The position numbers were made by a program, and so were the translations under genes. Below, piece after piece: positions 10,569 through 23,397 of a stretch of 64,000 nt of DNA (position 1 is its first letter; each line of letters begins with the position of its first letter). The stretch covers positions 1,240,001 through 1,304,000 of the forward strand of contig NW_006917093.1 in the NCBI RefSeq assembly GCF_000516985.1. Direction: 5' to 3'. The notes beneath the pieces were generated by a model, which saw only the letters and a list, made by a program, of their open reading frames with translations, searched no databases and was not told the origin of the DNA. Origin of the DNA: Pestalotiopsis fici W106-1. Lineage: Eukaryota; Ascomycota; Sordariomycetes; Amphisphaeriales; Sporocadaceae.

Positions 10569-11246
10569 GATTGGCTCAGAGTTGAGAAATGGATTGGTAT
10601 ACTGTTTATTTGATAACCAATGTATTTTCTTAAGATGAAGCGCAGCTACGCAGTTATATGGATTTGCAAGCTTCAACACAGCAAACCATTCCCCGCAATT
10701 TTCCACCAATAATCAACAGCTGACACTACTTTGTCGGCGGTCCACAGATCTGAATTCTCCGTGAAGTGGGTTGGTTGCACAACGTCAATAGACAGCAAAT
10801 TCCAGGAGGGGCGACTGCAAAGAAGTCGCCGGTGAAGCAAACTCAACATCTATGCAGATGCTAAGGCATATGCTAAAGACGAACGGGGGTTGTAAATATA
10901 AACTCAACTCCAAGCTCGCTTAGTAGGTATTGAATCCTTTAGTCCGACTTTCGTCGCCATCTCGCCCGATGATACCCCGAATACTGCAACACGCGTCGGA
11001 ATAATGGGTATCATACCAATAAACGCTACGCCAAGTCTGCAGTAATGTTACATTGAGATGATTGAATTATGAATTAAAACAACGTTGAAGAGGGGGAGAC
11101 TGGGATAAATCGATGTAATCAAATTATAAGTTTATATACTAATACTAAAGAAACGCCGAGATTATATACTATTCTAGTGAGTCTGCCGCCAATCAAAAGG
11201 GACTGGAAATATATGCAGATGACCTATTCCAAATCATGTGCCTAAT
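10569..11246. other. Intergenic region between two minus-strand CAZyme genes
   Basis: This 678-base stretch is 3' flank of the PL26-type gene and promoter of the GDSL esterase. It is AT-rich. No gene or clear repeat is seen. Confidence 0.55.
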
Positions 11247-14107
11247 CTAGACTGTAGTTGAGTTTGGACTTCCAACCAAGGCAAAAAGCTCAATTGCGGC
11301 AAGTCCAAAAAGCGCAGCATCATTTGTTGTAACAAAAGTAGCTTCCGTTACTGGAATCAGTGTCAGGCTACCATTGACCTGAGTAGTCGCCCAGGTGCCA
11401 TTTGACTTTAATCCGTCTGTATCAAGAAATTCCTTCCAAGCTCTTGCTGCAAGAGTGGAGTTGTTTCGTCTGTTGGCAGCGTAGGCCGTGTGCTTTGAGT
11501 GGCCTTGCCTGAGGCTGACGCCGGAAAAGCTCTTGCCAAAGCGAGCCTGCTGTTCAGCTTTGGGGGCGCCGTAGTAATAGCCATAGTCGAGCCATGCATC
11601 CTCGAAACCAGGCGCCAGATCCGAGCCAAAATGCTCAATAATCTGATCTATTACTTCTTGCATGCCAAAGACGCCGTTCAAGTGAGATATATCCACAGTG
11701 CCAAGATTGTCCGGATCCGTTGGTGGCGCCGAAAACTCGCCAGTGTAGAGATTATATGTCGCTTCGCCTGTAACGAACCCAAATTTGAGCTTCGGGATGG
11801 TCGAGGTTGCACGGGTCAACTTGTCCCGTGCTTCGATCCACCTCGGGCCACGTCTTTCCCATTCCATCAGCTGTGCGCAAGCAAGTCCCGCCCAGTCTGT
11901 ACCAAAGGCTATATACAGTGCTTCAGGGGATGGTACGTAGATGACGCTGGGGTCTCGAACTTTCCGCCGGGCATCGACGTTGACAAAGCCCCATTCGGCT
12001 TGCAGAGTTTCGTGTATTAGATCTCCGGTACGCTCATCGCCGCCTGATACATAGTAGAAAACTCGGCGATAGATGGGTGTTGATATTCGGGCCTGCTTGG
12101 CGCTATCTCCCCAGTGTTGGACTCCATGGCGTGTTCCGAGACCCGAAAAGTTGCCCAGATGGTATACATCAACCTCTCCGCCATGACGAACCTGGGCCTC
12201 GGCGAGTCGATAAACATCTGCGTTTCCAGTCCGTAGGAACTGATTCCAAAAGAAAAGATCTGGGGAGAGTTCAGAGTTATCCCAGGCGTAGCCACCGCTG
12301 TCATATCGCCAAGTATGTCTGCTATCGTCATATCGATGCATGATATCCCCGTGATCCCAGAAGCCGTACCAGCGACGTTGTTCGACTTGCTCGCGGTAGA
12401 ATTGTACCAGAAACTCTAGCTTCGACTCGATGGCTTGAGAGTCTGCTGTTGACGTATCCGGCTGATCCCAGTATGAGCCTATAGCCCGGCTTTCTATATA
12501 GACATTTGGATCGGCGACAAGTACTGGCGGCTCGTTACTGTACCTTGCTAACGTGGCAAGGAAATCAGATGGTGGTGTCTCGTCGAATCCAACAAGGAAC
12601 ACCTCGTTAGTGCGTGCGATACCATAAGGAGTGTTGTAGCCAGGCTCGTAGTCTTCGTATGTAGCTTCCAACATGTCGAGTTGCTTTGCGTACGTGTCGG
12701 CTCCCATTGTGTCGTGGTAGGGCCTCATGTCGTTTGGAGGAGCTTCAGGGCTGTACAGCCACAAGGTTATGGATCCCATGTCTGCAGTAGCATTATTGAC
12801 GTCCAAACCTGTGGGATAACGTTTCCAAAAATCACGATGACTGAGTCCCAGACCTCCTACTGTTGGCCCGCCGAGGAATGCAAAGCCGTTTGAACGAGAT
12901 CCGCCTGGTATTTTAACCCAAGACTGTCCAGACTTGGTCCGCTTTTTTACGGTGAAACCGTCTGGTGATAGCTGCAATAGACGAAAGTCGTTCCACGTTG
13001 GAATCCATTGTAAGCGGCTACTCGTGGCATTATTCCACTGCGACAGTGGCGGTGCAGCTTTCCCCTCATACTGTGCAGTGCGGACCGCTAATCCTGGATC
13101 CTTTGATGCACTGGTGATGCCCTGAGCAGATTCGTGCAGGAACCCATCATTTAGTCCACCTATCCTGATGTGGCGATCAAACAATTGCTCTCCTTTCAGC
13201 GGGACGTCAAATCTGATCCCCAAGGAGCTTATGATGTCTGTGGACGAATCTCCATCGTAAACAATACTATGGATGATTCTGATCATCGGAGAGTCTGCAT
13301 ATAGATAGAAACGGACGGTGAAAGGCAGCCACGCCCTGTGATCCATCTCCGTGTCGCCTGTCACAGTGTGGGTTCCGTTTACAGTGACCAAAGCTCGCAC
13401 AAAGCTGCCGAGAGACAATGTAACACTTTCAATTTGGCTTTCGAAATCGAGATAGTCAATGCTACTTGGACTTGTACCGTCATCTACGACGCCAGATTGT
13501 GACTGAAGTACCAGTCTGCCGTTTGTGCCGATCAGCTTTCCAGATGATGTTAGAATAGAGCTGACAAGAGAGTTGCCCGTCTTTGGGAAAGAGACTGATA
13601 TCTTCCCGGTTTCAACGGTGATATTGTCAGCAGAGTCATCAACTCGCAAGGCGCTGCTTGACTGTCTTTTCGGAAGTCCGGTATAGTTGGAACTTTGGTT
13701 GGGTTCGAACCCAGATGCAGTAATAGTCAATTGTTCAAAGACCTTGTCCGAGGCGCCAACTGCGTGCCCAGTCCATTTAATTGAACCATCAGGCCAGAAT
13801 CCAGTAACCCAAGATTGCAACGATATTTCATCGAGTCCATCGAAAGCGATGAATGTGGTTGAATTGCTGTCAAACTGACCTCTAGCCCAAGGAAGCCCAC
13901 TATTATTCTGGTTAGGTACATGGCACACAGACATCTAAGTGGGAAAATTCAATGTTGGAAGTCTTACAAAGTTGTTCCTGGATTGTATTCTGGCAGTTCC
14001 CCCAGCCAGTGAACCTGGCTTGATTTTGAGCTTGCTAGCTGGCCTGCGGTGAGGACCCAGAAGCCGCACAGCGGAGCGAGATACAGGTTTACCTGATTCA
14101 ACATCAT
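11247..14107 (-). CDS. Secreted exo-rhamnogalacturonan lyase, PL26 (PcRGLX) family
   Basis: Two exons (14107-13968, 13899-11247) with a 68-nt intron give 930 aa. The first exon lies in a frame without a long ORF of its own. It reads MMLNQVNLYLAPLCGFWVLT (signal peptide) and then HWLGELPEYNPGTT, which joins FGLPWARGQFD across the splice in correct phase. That is the characteristic N-terminal beta-strand region of PL26 proteins, followed by SWVTGFWPDGSIKWTGHA. The length matches the family. The middle and C-terminal parts carry the helical barrel (for example RWYGFWDHGDIMHRYDD, near 480). PL26 enzymes release unsaturated disaccharide units from rhamnogalacturonan I ends. A TATA-like run at 14155-14164 lies about 50 bases before the ATG. 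Confidence 0.88.
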
Positions 14108-15395
14108 GAAATAATTTGTTGAATGACAGGGAAAATCCTCGAAAAAGAAAATTGGTATATATACTGGCTATGAGAAGAGGAAAAAACATTCCATCAGCTC
14201 TGCGCACTAGAGCCGTCCATGCCTACATAGTTGAGTTCCATTGAAAAGATTGAGTCATATTTGCAACGCCGATCTGAAGAGTTCTTCAGACTGTACACAA
14301 AGCCATCATTCCTCGGACCAGTGTTTCGGCCGATGAAGCAGGAATCCTCCGCCAATGAGACAAAAGCTTGGCCTTGAAAAGGAGAAGATTTTACATTATC
14401 ACTATACAGTTACTTCATCAAGTCGACGGCCATCTCGCCAGACAGCACACTATAAGCTTTCTCAATAAGCTTACGAAACTACATATTTGAATAATTGCCA
14501 TATAGCTGAGCGATATTCTGTTAACTTTTCTTAATCCATTCCAAATTTTCACTCGGCCGTTTTCATCTCTATATCACGTGAATCCTTGGCCCTTGGTTCC
14601 ATTGTACTATTCTATTTGTGGCTGAATGCAGGTATCTCTTTCCCAACGGACTTTCCGACTGTTCTTCGGGGTATCTAACGCGGAGAAGCTGAAAGTCATC
14701 TCCGTAAGGAACTTGTGGCTGATTTTCGAAGTGGGGCCGGATCCAACATATATGACCAAATACTATATCATGGCCGCGGGCGGACTGACGTAAAGTCCAG
14801 CATCCGACCACTTCTCAAGAACATCAACTCTATTGTTATTTGTCTGCGTAAACCAATCTTTGGCTCCAGAGACTTGTTGTTTAAAAACGTCGATGTAGTA
14901 CCACATAGATATTCACTCAAAATGTAATGCAGAATAGAGCAGCCGAATATCTCCGCTTGTTAGGGAGCACTGTATCGAAGCAAACTTGATGATCATGATC
15001 CCAAGACAGATTACGAAACAATTCTGTAACACGGGAGTGCTGAAGAAATATATCAAGGATCTTGAAAAAGAAAATAAGGGAAGGCATGATTAAACCCCCA
15101 TCAAGCAAGCTTCTCCTCTCTTTTGCATGCTCGTAGTGCTCCCTGAAAGACAAAGTGACTGGGGACACCTCTACTTTGATGGCCATATGAACAGATTTTC
15201 CGTGCAGGAGAACAGGAGGTGATGAAAGACGAAACTACTACCACTTTGCACTAGGGCGACTGGGCAACTACCATAGTGAAGGTCTGGTACGTCTCATCTG
15301 AGCCAATGTGTGAAGGGGAGGATGTGATCGAAGGAGTATTGAAAGATGTCTTGCACCCACTGTCATTGAAACATCAGATGGCTTGATCCGAGTTC
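14108..15395. other. Region upstream of the PL26 gene; possible decayed coding sequence
   Basis: No complete gene can be built. On the minus strand, pieces near 15160-14935 and 14890-14720 read like protein (for example EHYEHAKERRSLLDGGLI and SGAKDWFTQTNNNRVDVLEKW). They are in different frames without convincing splice links. They may be exons I cannot join, or remnants of a dead gene. Confidence 0.3.
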
Positions 15396-15913
15396 CTATC
15401 GACCTTTCTGAGTTGAAATAAAAACTTGTTGAAGCTCTCTGAGAATGATTGGGAGATTAACCAGTATCTTCCACTGGCCATCATCCATAGGCTTCAGCCT
15501 TTGAGCCAATTGACCTATTCATGGCTGATCAAATGTGGCCAGTAATATATAATTTGTGATGAGCTATATGTAGAAAAGCCGGCTGGAGACATACTGAGTG
15601 TTGTTAAGAGTCTTTTTTTGGCTCTTTCGGCCCACTGCTCAAAAGTGTGTGCTGCTGCGGAGCACTGAGGCGTGAGGATCATCATTTTCAACTGTTCCCA
15701 AACTTCTTTCACGCCATCAAGAGTACTTCCGAGTTGTGTATGCTGATCCTGTTGACTGTTCGTAGCATTGTACATTTCTTTGATGATCTTTGCGTCTTTG
15801 CAAGCATATTGCAAGCAAGTGAGAGCGCACTCAACGGGTCCATCGTAGGGCTCTGGAGCACTTGGCCAGCCTCTAATGAATGGTATGATGCTTGAGAAAA
15901 TCGAAGATGCCAT
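15396..15913 (-). CDS. Small two-exon gene of unknown function
   Basis: Exon 15913-15595, an 80-nt intron with donor GTATGT, and exon 15514-15396 ending in TAG give 145 aa. The phase fits exactly (438 coding bases). The protein reads as one helical chain: CALTCLQYACKDAKIIKEMY, LGSTLDGVKEVWEQLKMM, then across the splice LLTTLS-QLAQRLKPMDDGQ and WKILVNLPIILRELQQVF. No signal peptide is present; an in-frame ATG at 16012 would add 33 polar residues. It may continue into more exons to the left. I recognise no family. The helical pattern recalls N-terminal domains of fungal signalling or NLR-like proteins, but this is only an impression. Confidence 0.4.
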
Positions 15914-18314
15914 TTTCTCATTTGAATGAGGCTGAGATGATGTGTGGTTATCCACGCGAGAGGGGCTGTGCGGAACATTCGGTTGCGAAACCAAGTCTGT
16001 CCAATCACTCATTCGCGACTCCTCTTCTCCTCATGGCAACATGCTTACTTGCCTACTGTTTAGGTATTTTTTTCTTCGTTCATCTGCAAAAAGCACTCAC
16101 GGGGCGTTTATGAGCGATTCGAATGACATTGATTATAGCCTCACGAATATGTGTGTACGAATTCGAATCATTATATTATAAAAGTGCATTGTCCATTGTA
16201 TTCAAGATCTCGCATTTTGCCAGGACTAGCTGCGAAAGGGTCTTCCACGCACCTCATATTGCAATCCCGAATAGCGCAACTTTACGGACCTGGTCATTTC
16301 CTAGGAATCAGTCTCTAGATCCGTCAATTGTCAATACACACCATCAGATGTTTGCGACTAGCAAAACAACATGTCAATCATCACAATAGCTGTACTGCAC
16401 TATGCCAAATTAACAGGTGCGCAATTGCGAAAAGATTCTATAGTAATACTGTTCGCTCCCCCCCTTCCCTTTTTTTTTCTTCCTCTTTTTTCCACCTGCT
16501 CGCGCAATAGACTGTTCATCTTACCTAATCCCTCCATTCCTCCATTGCTGAGCCGCGTTGCAAGCAGATCACTCAGCTTTCTCAACCACGGCCCTGCCCA
16601 GCACCATCGCAGCTGAGATGGGTATGGCTTGCCACTACAATTACTTGCTGTGCTTGCTGTATATGTCTTAGTAGAGGTGATAACATTAGACAACCGGACA
16701 TATTATCAACACCGCGACATATTCACAGTTGGTGCAGACGTCTTTTGACTCCATGATCGGTCCTGAAGGCTGTTGGAAGCTGCAAGGGACCGATGATCAG
16801 ATAGTGATTACTCAGTGACTGATGTGAGCGGGTAGTAGTGCGGACTGCGGAGCATCTCGGTGAACCCCTGCTTACTTGCAAGCGCCGCCGAGTCCTGACG
16901 TTGGCGTGCGTGGTGCGTGAGTGTTGCTGGGGATCTTGACCTGCGTCAATAAAGAAGCAATACAGTACAAGTCAATGTCTGGGTTTTCCAATCATAAACT
17001 TTTGAATTTTTGTCAAAATAGTAAATATAGCCTTTCCACCCCCCTTTGCACTCGAGCATGTCTGCAATGCATACATATATTTACAGTAGATAGCAAGCAG
17101 CGGCTGGTTACACTCGATTGGGAGAGGCAGCTTATTTAGCACAGCCGCAAACCATCTATATGGTTTTTTTAAGTTGTTGATAAAAATGGCAACAAGCGAC
17201 GTGCAGCCGAACGATGCGGTTCTTCATTCGCTGGCGTGCAAGACCCCCCGCCTTGGCGCATAAGGGCCAACCCACCCCCCTAAGGGTAGGTAGTGGTAAG
17301 GTAAGCACCGACGATGCTCGTCATGGTCGACAGCAGTTGGGGGAGTAAGACCCTGCCTGGCTTATTACAGAGTCCCATGTGCAATATCCGTAGAGCGTTT
17401 AAGTTGCGAGGAGGGGCGATTTGTTGGCCGTATTCTCAAGTTGCAGACCGTATGCGGGACCGATGCACCGAACAAGCAGCGTTGAAGTTTGTTACTTTAA
17501 TGACATGTGTCGAGGTATCCTGCCTTGCCTGCTTCTTGCCAAGCATAGCATCAACCTTGGGGGGGAACGGGGCATGGATCTCTTTTGCTACGATTGAGTG
17601 GCGGGTCACGGGCGTCGGTCTCCCTTTATTGTTTTCCGAGTTCTTGTTTGTGTAGTCGATACGAGGTTGAGAGCGGTGCCGGCAAAGACTGGGACTTTCA
17701 TCGGAAGGAATCCATTGCCTGCCACTTTCAAAACAGCCAAAGGGGATGAATGTCATTTCAACATTGTCGGGAGGAGGCTACCCAATTATTGGGATAGCGG
17801 GCCAAGATCCCGGGCTGAGGTGGGACTTTTTGGTATCGGTAGCAGAACCAGTCAGTAGATGTCATGGAGAGGAGGGAGGAATGGGAATTGAAGGCTTGGG
17901 AATCAAAGGCATCAATCATCTCCATCTCTCTTCTTATCCCATCTCTGCATATTCTACCGCCTCTCCTCAGCCTCTCCACCTGTGACACCATACCAAGCAA
18001 CAGCCCATGCGCAGCTTGATGTAATCTGTAGTCTATGTTGTACTTGCAGCTTGGTAGAAACTACGACACTACCCGTAGCTTGCAGGGCTCTGGGCCCCGG
18101 TCGGGAAGGAATAAACCTTGGAAAACTTCGCCTCTTTCCCTTCTCCTTCCTCTCGAATCCCCCCTTCTGACCAATTTCACCCAAATTTGCTTTGTTTTAA
18201 TTTCCATTTCTCTGGTGATGCATTCACTTGCCTCTTCTTGGACGACTTGCTTCTGTCGCGACTATACCGAGATATTGTTGTTTATAGACTCTCGCCCTTG
18301 CGCGCGACAGAGTC
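15914..18314. other. Long intergenic region
   Basis: These 2.4 kb have no supported gene. They include pyrimidine-rich tracts (near 16455-16495 and 18120-18170) that look like promoter or 5'-UTR sequence of the downstream surface-protein gene. Short frames on both strands have no family-like sequence. Confidence 0.5.
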
Positions 18315-19870
18315 ATGTATAAACAATCGATTCTCCACAACCTCATGTTCCAGCTGCCACCCGCAACCTTGATCCTGGTCTTCTCAACAGTGCTGGGCCT
18401 AACGGATGCGCATGCGCTACCGCGACAAACCACCACCGTAGAACACCACGAGCTGCAGCACATTGTCGCATGGCCGCCGATACCTACAGAGGCACCGCTC
18501 TCTCCCTTTGAGCTATTGCGCAGACAAGAGGACAATACAATATGTGGTTATATCGGGGATTTACCGGCAACCTGCTCGGCCGGGTCGCATTGCGTCTTGG
18601 ACACCGAGCACAATGTTATGGGATGCTGCCCCAACGGCGGCGCTTGCACGGCAGGAGTCTTTACGGGCTGCGTCGACTACAACAGTGGCCCACAGACAGA
18701 GAATAACCCATATGTCTACACATGCGCGGGGTCTGATGTTTGTTACCAAAACGACTTTGGAGGAGGAGTCTCTCAATTCGGCTGTGGGACAGCTTCAAGC
18801 CTAGCAACGACCGTCCAGGCATCATTGAGTGGTACGGATGTCATGGTTATCACCAGCTCCGTAGACCTGACCGCCACGCCAACAACACTCTCTGAGCCGA
18901 CCACAATTAACCCAAGCACCGGCACGAGGAGCTTCTCGTCCTCATCGTCTTCCACAAGCTCTTCTTCGTCCTCCTCGAGTTCTTCATCTTCATCCTCTTC
19001 ATCTTCGACATCTGTCGCTACGTCGGCTACCCCAACAACTTCGAGTACGAATACATCAACACCCACTGAAGCACCGGCAACCACGTCATCATCTTTCGAT
19101 CGCACTGGTGCAATTGTTGGTGGTACAATTGCTGGAGTTGCTATTCTTGTTGCGGCCATTGCTATTGCAATATTTTGTCTCCGAAAGCACCGAAACAGAC
19201 GCCAAGGGCCTGGTCCTGCACCAAGCGCGCCGCCGACTTCTGAATATATGAGGTGAGTGACTTTAATCTGACATTACCGCCCACGGAGGTATGCGCGTAT
19301 GAGCTAATCTAAAATGGCAGTCCCATAAGGTCTCACGGTGCAGCATTTGCCCCTCTACCAACTTGGCAGGAGGAGGAGGAACCGGTGACACCGCAGCCAC
19401 ATTACAATCAGCCATATGGCCAAACAGACCACGTACTTGATACCTACACGCCCTACGGCCCTGCACAAGTTCATGGCGCACAGGTCGCTCAAGGGCAATA
19501 TGGAGTCCCGCCCAGTGCACCCGATTATACTCTTCCAGCAGTGGCGGCGGCAACACCTATCGCTGATGCCCACATGAGGAACCCTTCCAACGAAATCGAC
19601 GACTTTTCTCATGGTTATGCGCCCGCCGTCGGACAAACCCGCCTAGATGAGGATCAACAGCCACTCACGAGCTCAGCATATCCTCACGACTACTCTCATG
19701 GCTACACAGCTACCGGCGGGCAATTTTACGCGGAGGAGAATCAACAACCGCCTACAGACCCAACCCATCATTACTCGGAATCTGACTATGGAGGAGGCAC
19801 ACACAGATCAGGCGACCGGCCACTTTGGCAGCAGAATATTAGGGGGAGCCGAAACTTGACATGGATGTAA
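18315..19870 (+). CDS. Cys-rich, Ser-rich single-pass surface protein (Mid2/WSC-sensor-like)
   Basis: Two exons (18315-19252, 19321-19870) with a 68-nt intron give 495 aa. The junction is in phase (SEYMR/S-PIRSHG). The protein has a signal peptide (about 1-33, or from Met11), a Cys-rich ectodomain at about 75-160 (CGYIGDLPATC, CC, C-x-x-GG-x-C), a Ser/Thr stalk with a run of about 25 Ser near 207-235, one membrane helix (about 266-289, IVGGTIAGVAILVAAIAIAI), and a basic stop-transfer (RKHRNRR). The cytoplasmic tail is about 200 residues, rich in Pro, Tyr and His, with two similar copies of HDYSHGYTATGGQF / DFSHGYAPAVGQ. This layout resembles fungal wall-stress sensors, but the ectodomain is not a canonical WSC domain. 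Confidence 0.8.
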
Positions 19871-20978
19871 AGTGTGAACTGTATATGGAAGCTGTATTTA
19901 TTGGTTCTTTGGAAATTTGCTTTCTTGCATAAGTTTGCGTGGTACACGGCATTGGCTACAGGAGTTTTGGAACGGGTCACTAGCATATCTTTCTGGAACA
20001 GGCACGATACGCCGTTTGGAAACTGGAAAATGTTTCTCGCATGCATGGCGTTCGCGGATGGATTATTCATCGATGGGTTCAGCAATGATGCATACCTAGG
20101 CTATATCATATTTATGGGCAATGAGCATGAGCAGTGCCGGTATAGCACTGCTTGACTAAAGAAATTAATTATTATTATCCACTGATTAAAATTCCCTCGG
20201 ATTCTTGGTCTTGGCCTTTTGTCTTTAATATATATATCCTCTCCGCTAGAGGGGGTTTAGCAATCCGGTAACACTGCCCTCTAGACGGAAGGGAAGGAAG
20301 GGAAATTGAGACTGGAGAGGTTTCGTCCCATTGACAGGAGTTGCTACATGACGCACAGCCATGGTAGTGAAACATCCTCGTTCAAAGGATTCAAAGAAGC
20401 GAGATGCCAGGAGAATTTTGGGTCATGATTGCCGCATGCAAGGCAGATTTCGTGCATTTCCCGTTAAACAGATGGACTGCTAGTTGTTATGTTACACGTC
20501 CGAGGAACAAGACCCTTGGCTCTGCCGATTTCAATAAAATGGAAAACGGATCGTGAACCGTTTAACCATTTGGGGTTTAAGTCCTTGATCTATCATGGCT
20601 GTCATCTGTCAAGTCGACTCTAAATTGCCAGAGATGGCCATGGAAATCATAGCTTGACTACGAATAAGAGTGCACCTGATGCTTTATACGTGCAGACTGA
20701 CATGAGTACGCCCGCGCTCATATTACTTGTCATAACCGACATACCTTACCCATTATTAGTGAATATAGTGGCGCTAAGCTTTGCCTAGGCCCATGTATGT
20801 CTAGCTAGGAAAGCCCCTGTCTCTGTGGTGTACCCCGCGATTAGAGCCTATTAAAAGTGCGACGCGACTAAGAGACGCGTCAAAAGTCCATCCCACCTGT
20901 CATCGCTCAGTCTGATTTGTACATGTTCAAAACACGACAACTATAGTACTGAGAATTTACAAGAAGAAGGAATACCCA
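19871..20978. other. Intergenic region
   Basis: These 1.1 kb are 3' flank of the surface-protein gene and promoter of thymidylate synthase. A perfect 8-bp inverted repeat (AGCAGTGC, 7-nt loop, GCACTGCT) lies at 20130-20152. No gene is seen. Confidence 0.55.
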
Positions 20979-22074
<1,096 letters not shown>

Positions 22075-23397
22075 GAAAGAGATGGCGAAAGGATTAGTAG
22101 TCATGGCTCCAAGTGTTAGCTGGAGAAACAGCTTGCGGCATAGGAAGTAGAACTTTCGACAAGGACGGTAAACACTTGTCGGATAAGGTATTTGGGATTT
22201 TAGGCGCAAATCATTGGGATCGTATATTAGAGCTGCATCAGCGGAGGCATATTGTTTGGTGCTGGTTGTAGAAATGTATATAGAAAATTCAGACTTGTAA
22301 CAATATTTGCCATCAACAAAATACATAGCCTTGGCATTCACAGTAAGTCGCTTGACGGCCCCTCCCAGATGCTGAAGCATGATATCAAAGACACCTTGCA
22401 GGCTGTGTTTTGAGCCCCAAAAATGGCTCTGTTTGCCCTTATTAGACCTACTACGTGAGTTGTTCATGATAACCTTAGTCAAGGGGTCATGTCGATCAAT
22501 AATCAAGAGAACAATTGCCCAGAATAGATTGCTTGTAGTAAATCAACTATCAATTTGAAATTGAAGGGGGGAAAAGAAAGATGATTGAAAAAGCACATAT
22601 GGTTATTTTGCTTATAGAAATTCAAGGCAAGGGCAATCAATGCTCACGTTGCATATTGCAATACCTGAATTGATACCGCATGCATGATTAGATCCGCATA
22701 TCATATGATCTATGCATGTATTGTGCCGATACCATGCAATGTAATAAGGGCAAAGGTCATAACCCTCTGAATTCAGAGGTTTTACGTACAGATCACTGTG
22801 AACAAATGCAAAATTACAATTACCGATTAGTTGTAATAGTCAAATATAATATAATTTACAATTTTGTGAGCTGCATGGAATTGAAACCAAGGAAGCAATT
22901 AAATTATGCACTTGAGCAGCCTGAGCGTCGGAAACCGAGAAATGCAATCGGGGAAGGAGCAAACGAGTGGGGACCAACGGAGCGCGGCTGCTAGTGGGGC
23001 TTTGGCCAATAGAATATCGCCCAAATGAGGGGCTAACCCCGGGAGTTTCTTTGGTTCTGCCCGTGCTCCCCGCAGCCAAACTTGAGTTTTGAAATCCCGC
23101 TCCCTTCATAATCTCCTCCTCCTTTACAAGCAAAAAAAATAAGGATAACCATCAAAGCCGCAGCGCGAGCGCCAGAGAAAAGACACGTCCATAAACATAA
23201 AACCCCCGACAACGCGATTGTCGACGGTAATTCCCCAGCCCGCTAACAACAAACACCCCCCTTCCTCCCTCCTCCCTCCCCAATTGCATTGTGTTGTCGA
23301 CCCAAATCGACACACCAATTCATTCACCGTGGCCAACGAATCGGATATAGCGAATGCCGCTATCAATTCACTTCGTGTGATTGATCCGGAATTGGCC
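22075..23397. other. Intergenic region with a 16-bp palindrome
   Basis: This 1.3 kb, mostly AT-rich stretch contains the perfect palindrome CCTCTGAATTCAGAGG at 22764-22779. A long open frame on the minus strand across 21337-22506 is an antisense shadow of thymidylate synthase. 23200-23397 is an ATG-less open stretch that is probably 5' UTR of the next gene. Confidence 0.55.
22764..22779. repeat. Perfect 16-bp palindrome
   Basis: CCTCTGAATTCAGAGG is its own reverse complement. It lies in AT-rich intergenic DNA about 0.7 kb downstream of thymidylate synthase. It could be a binding site for a dimeric regulator; function is unknown. Confidence 0.8.
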
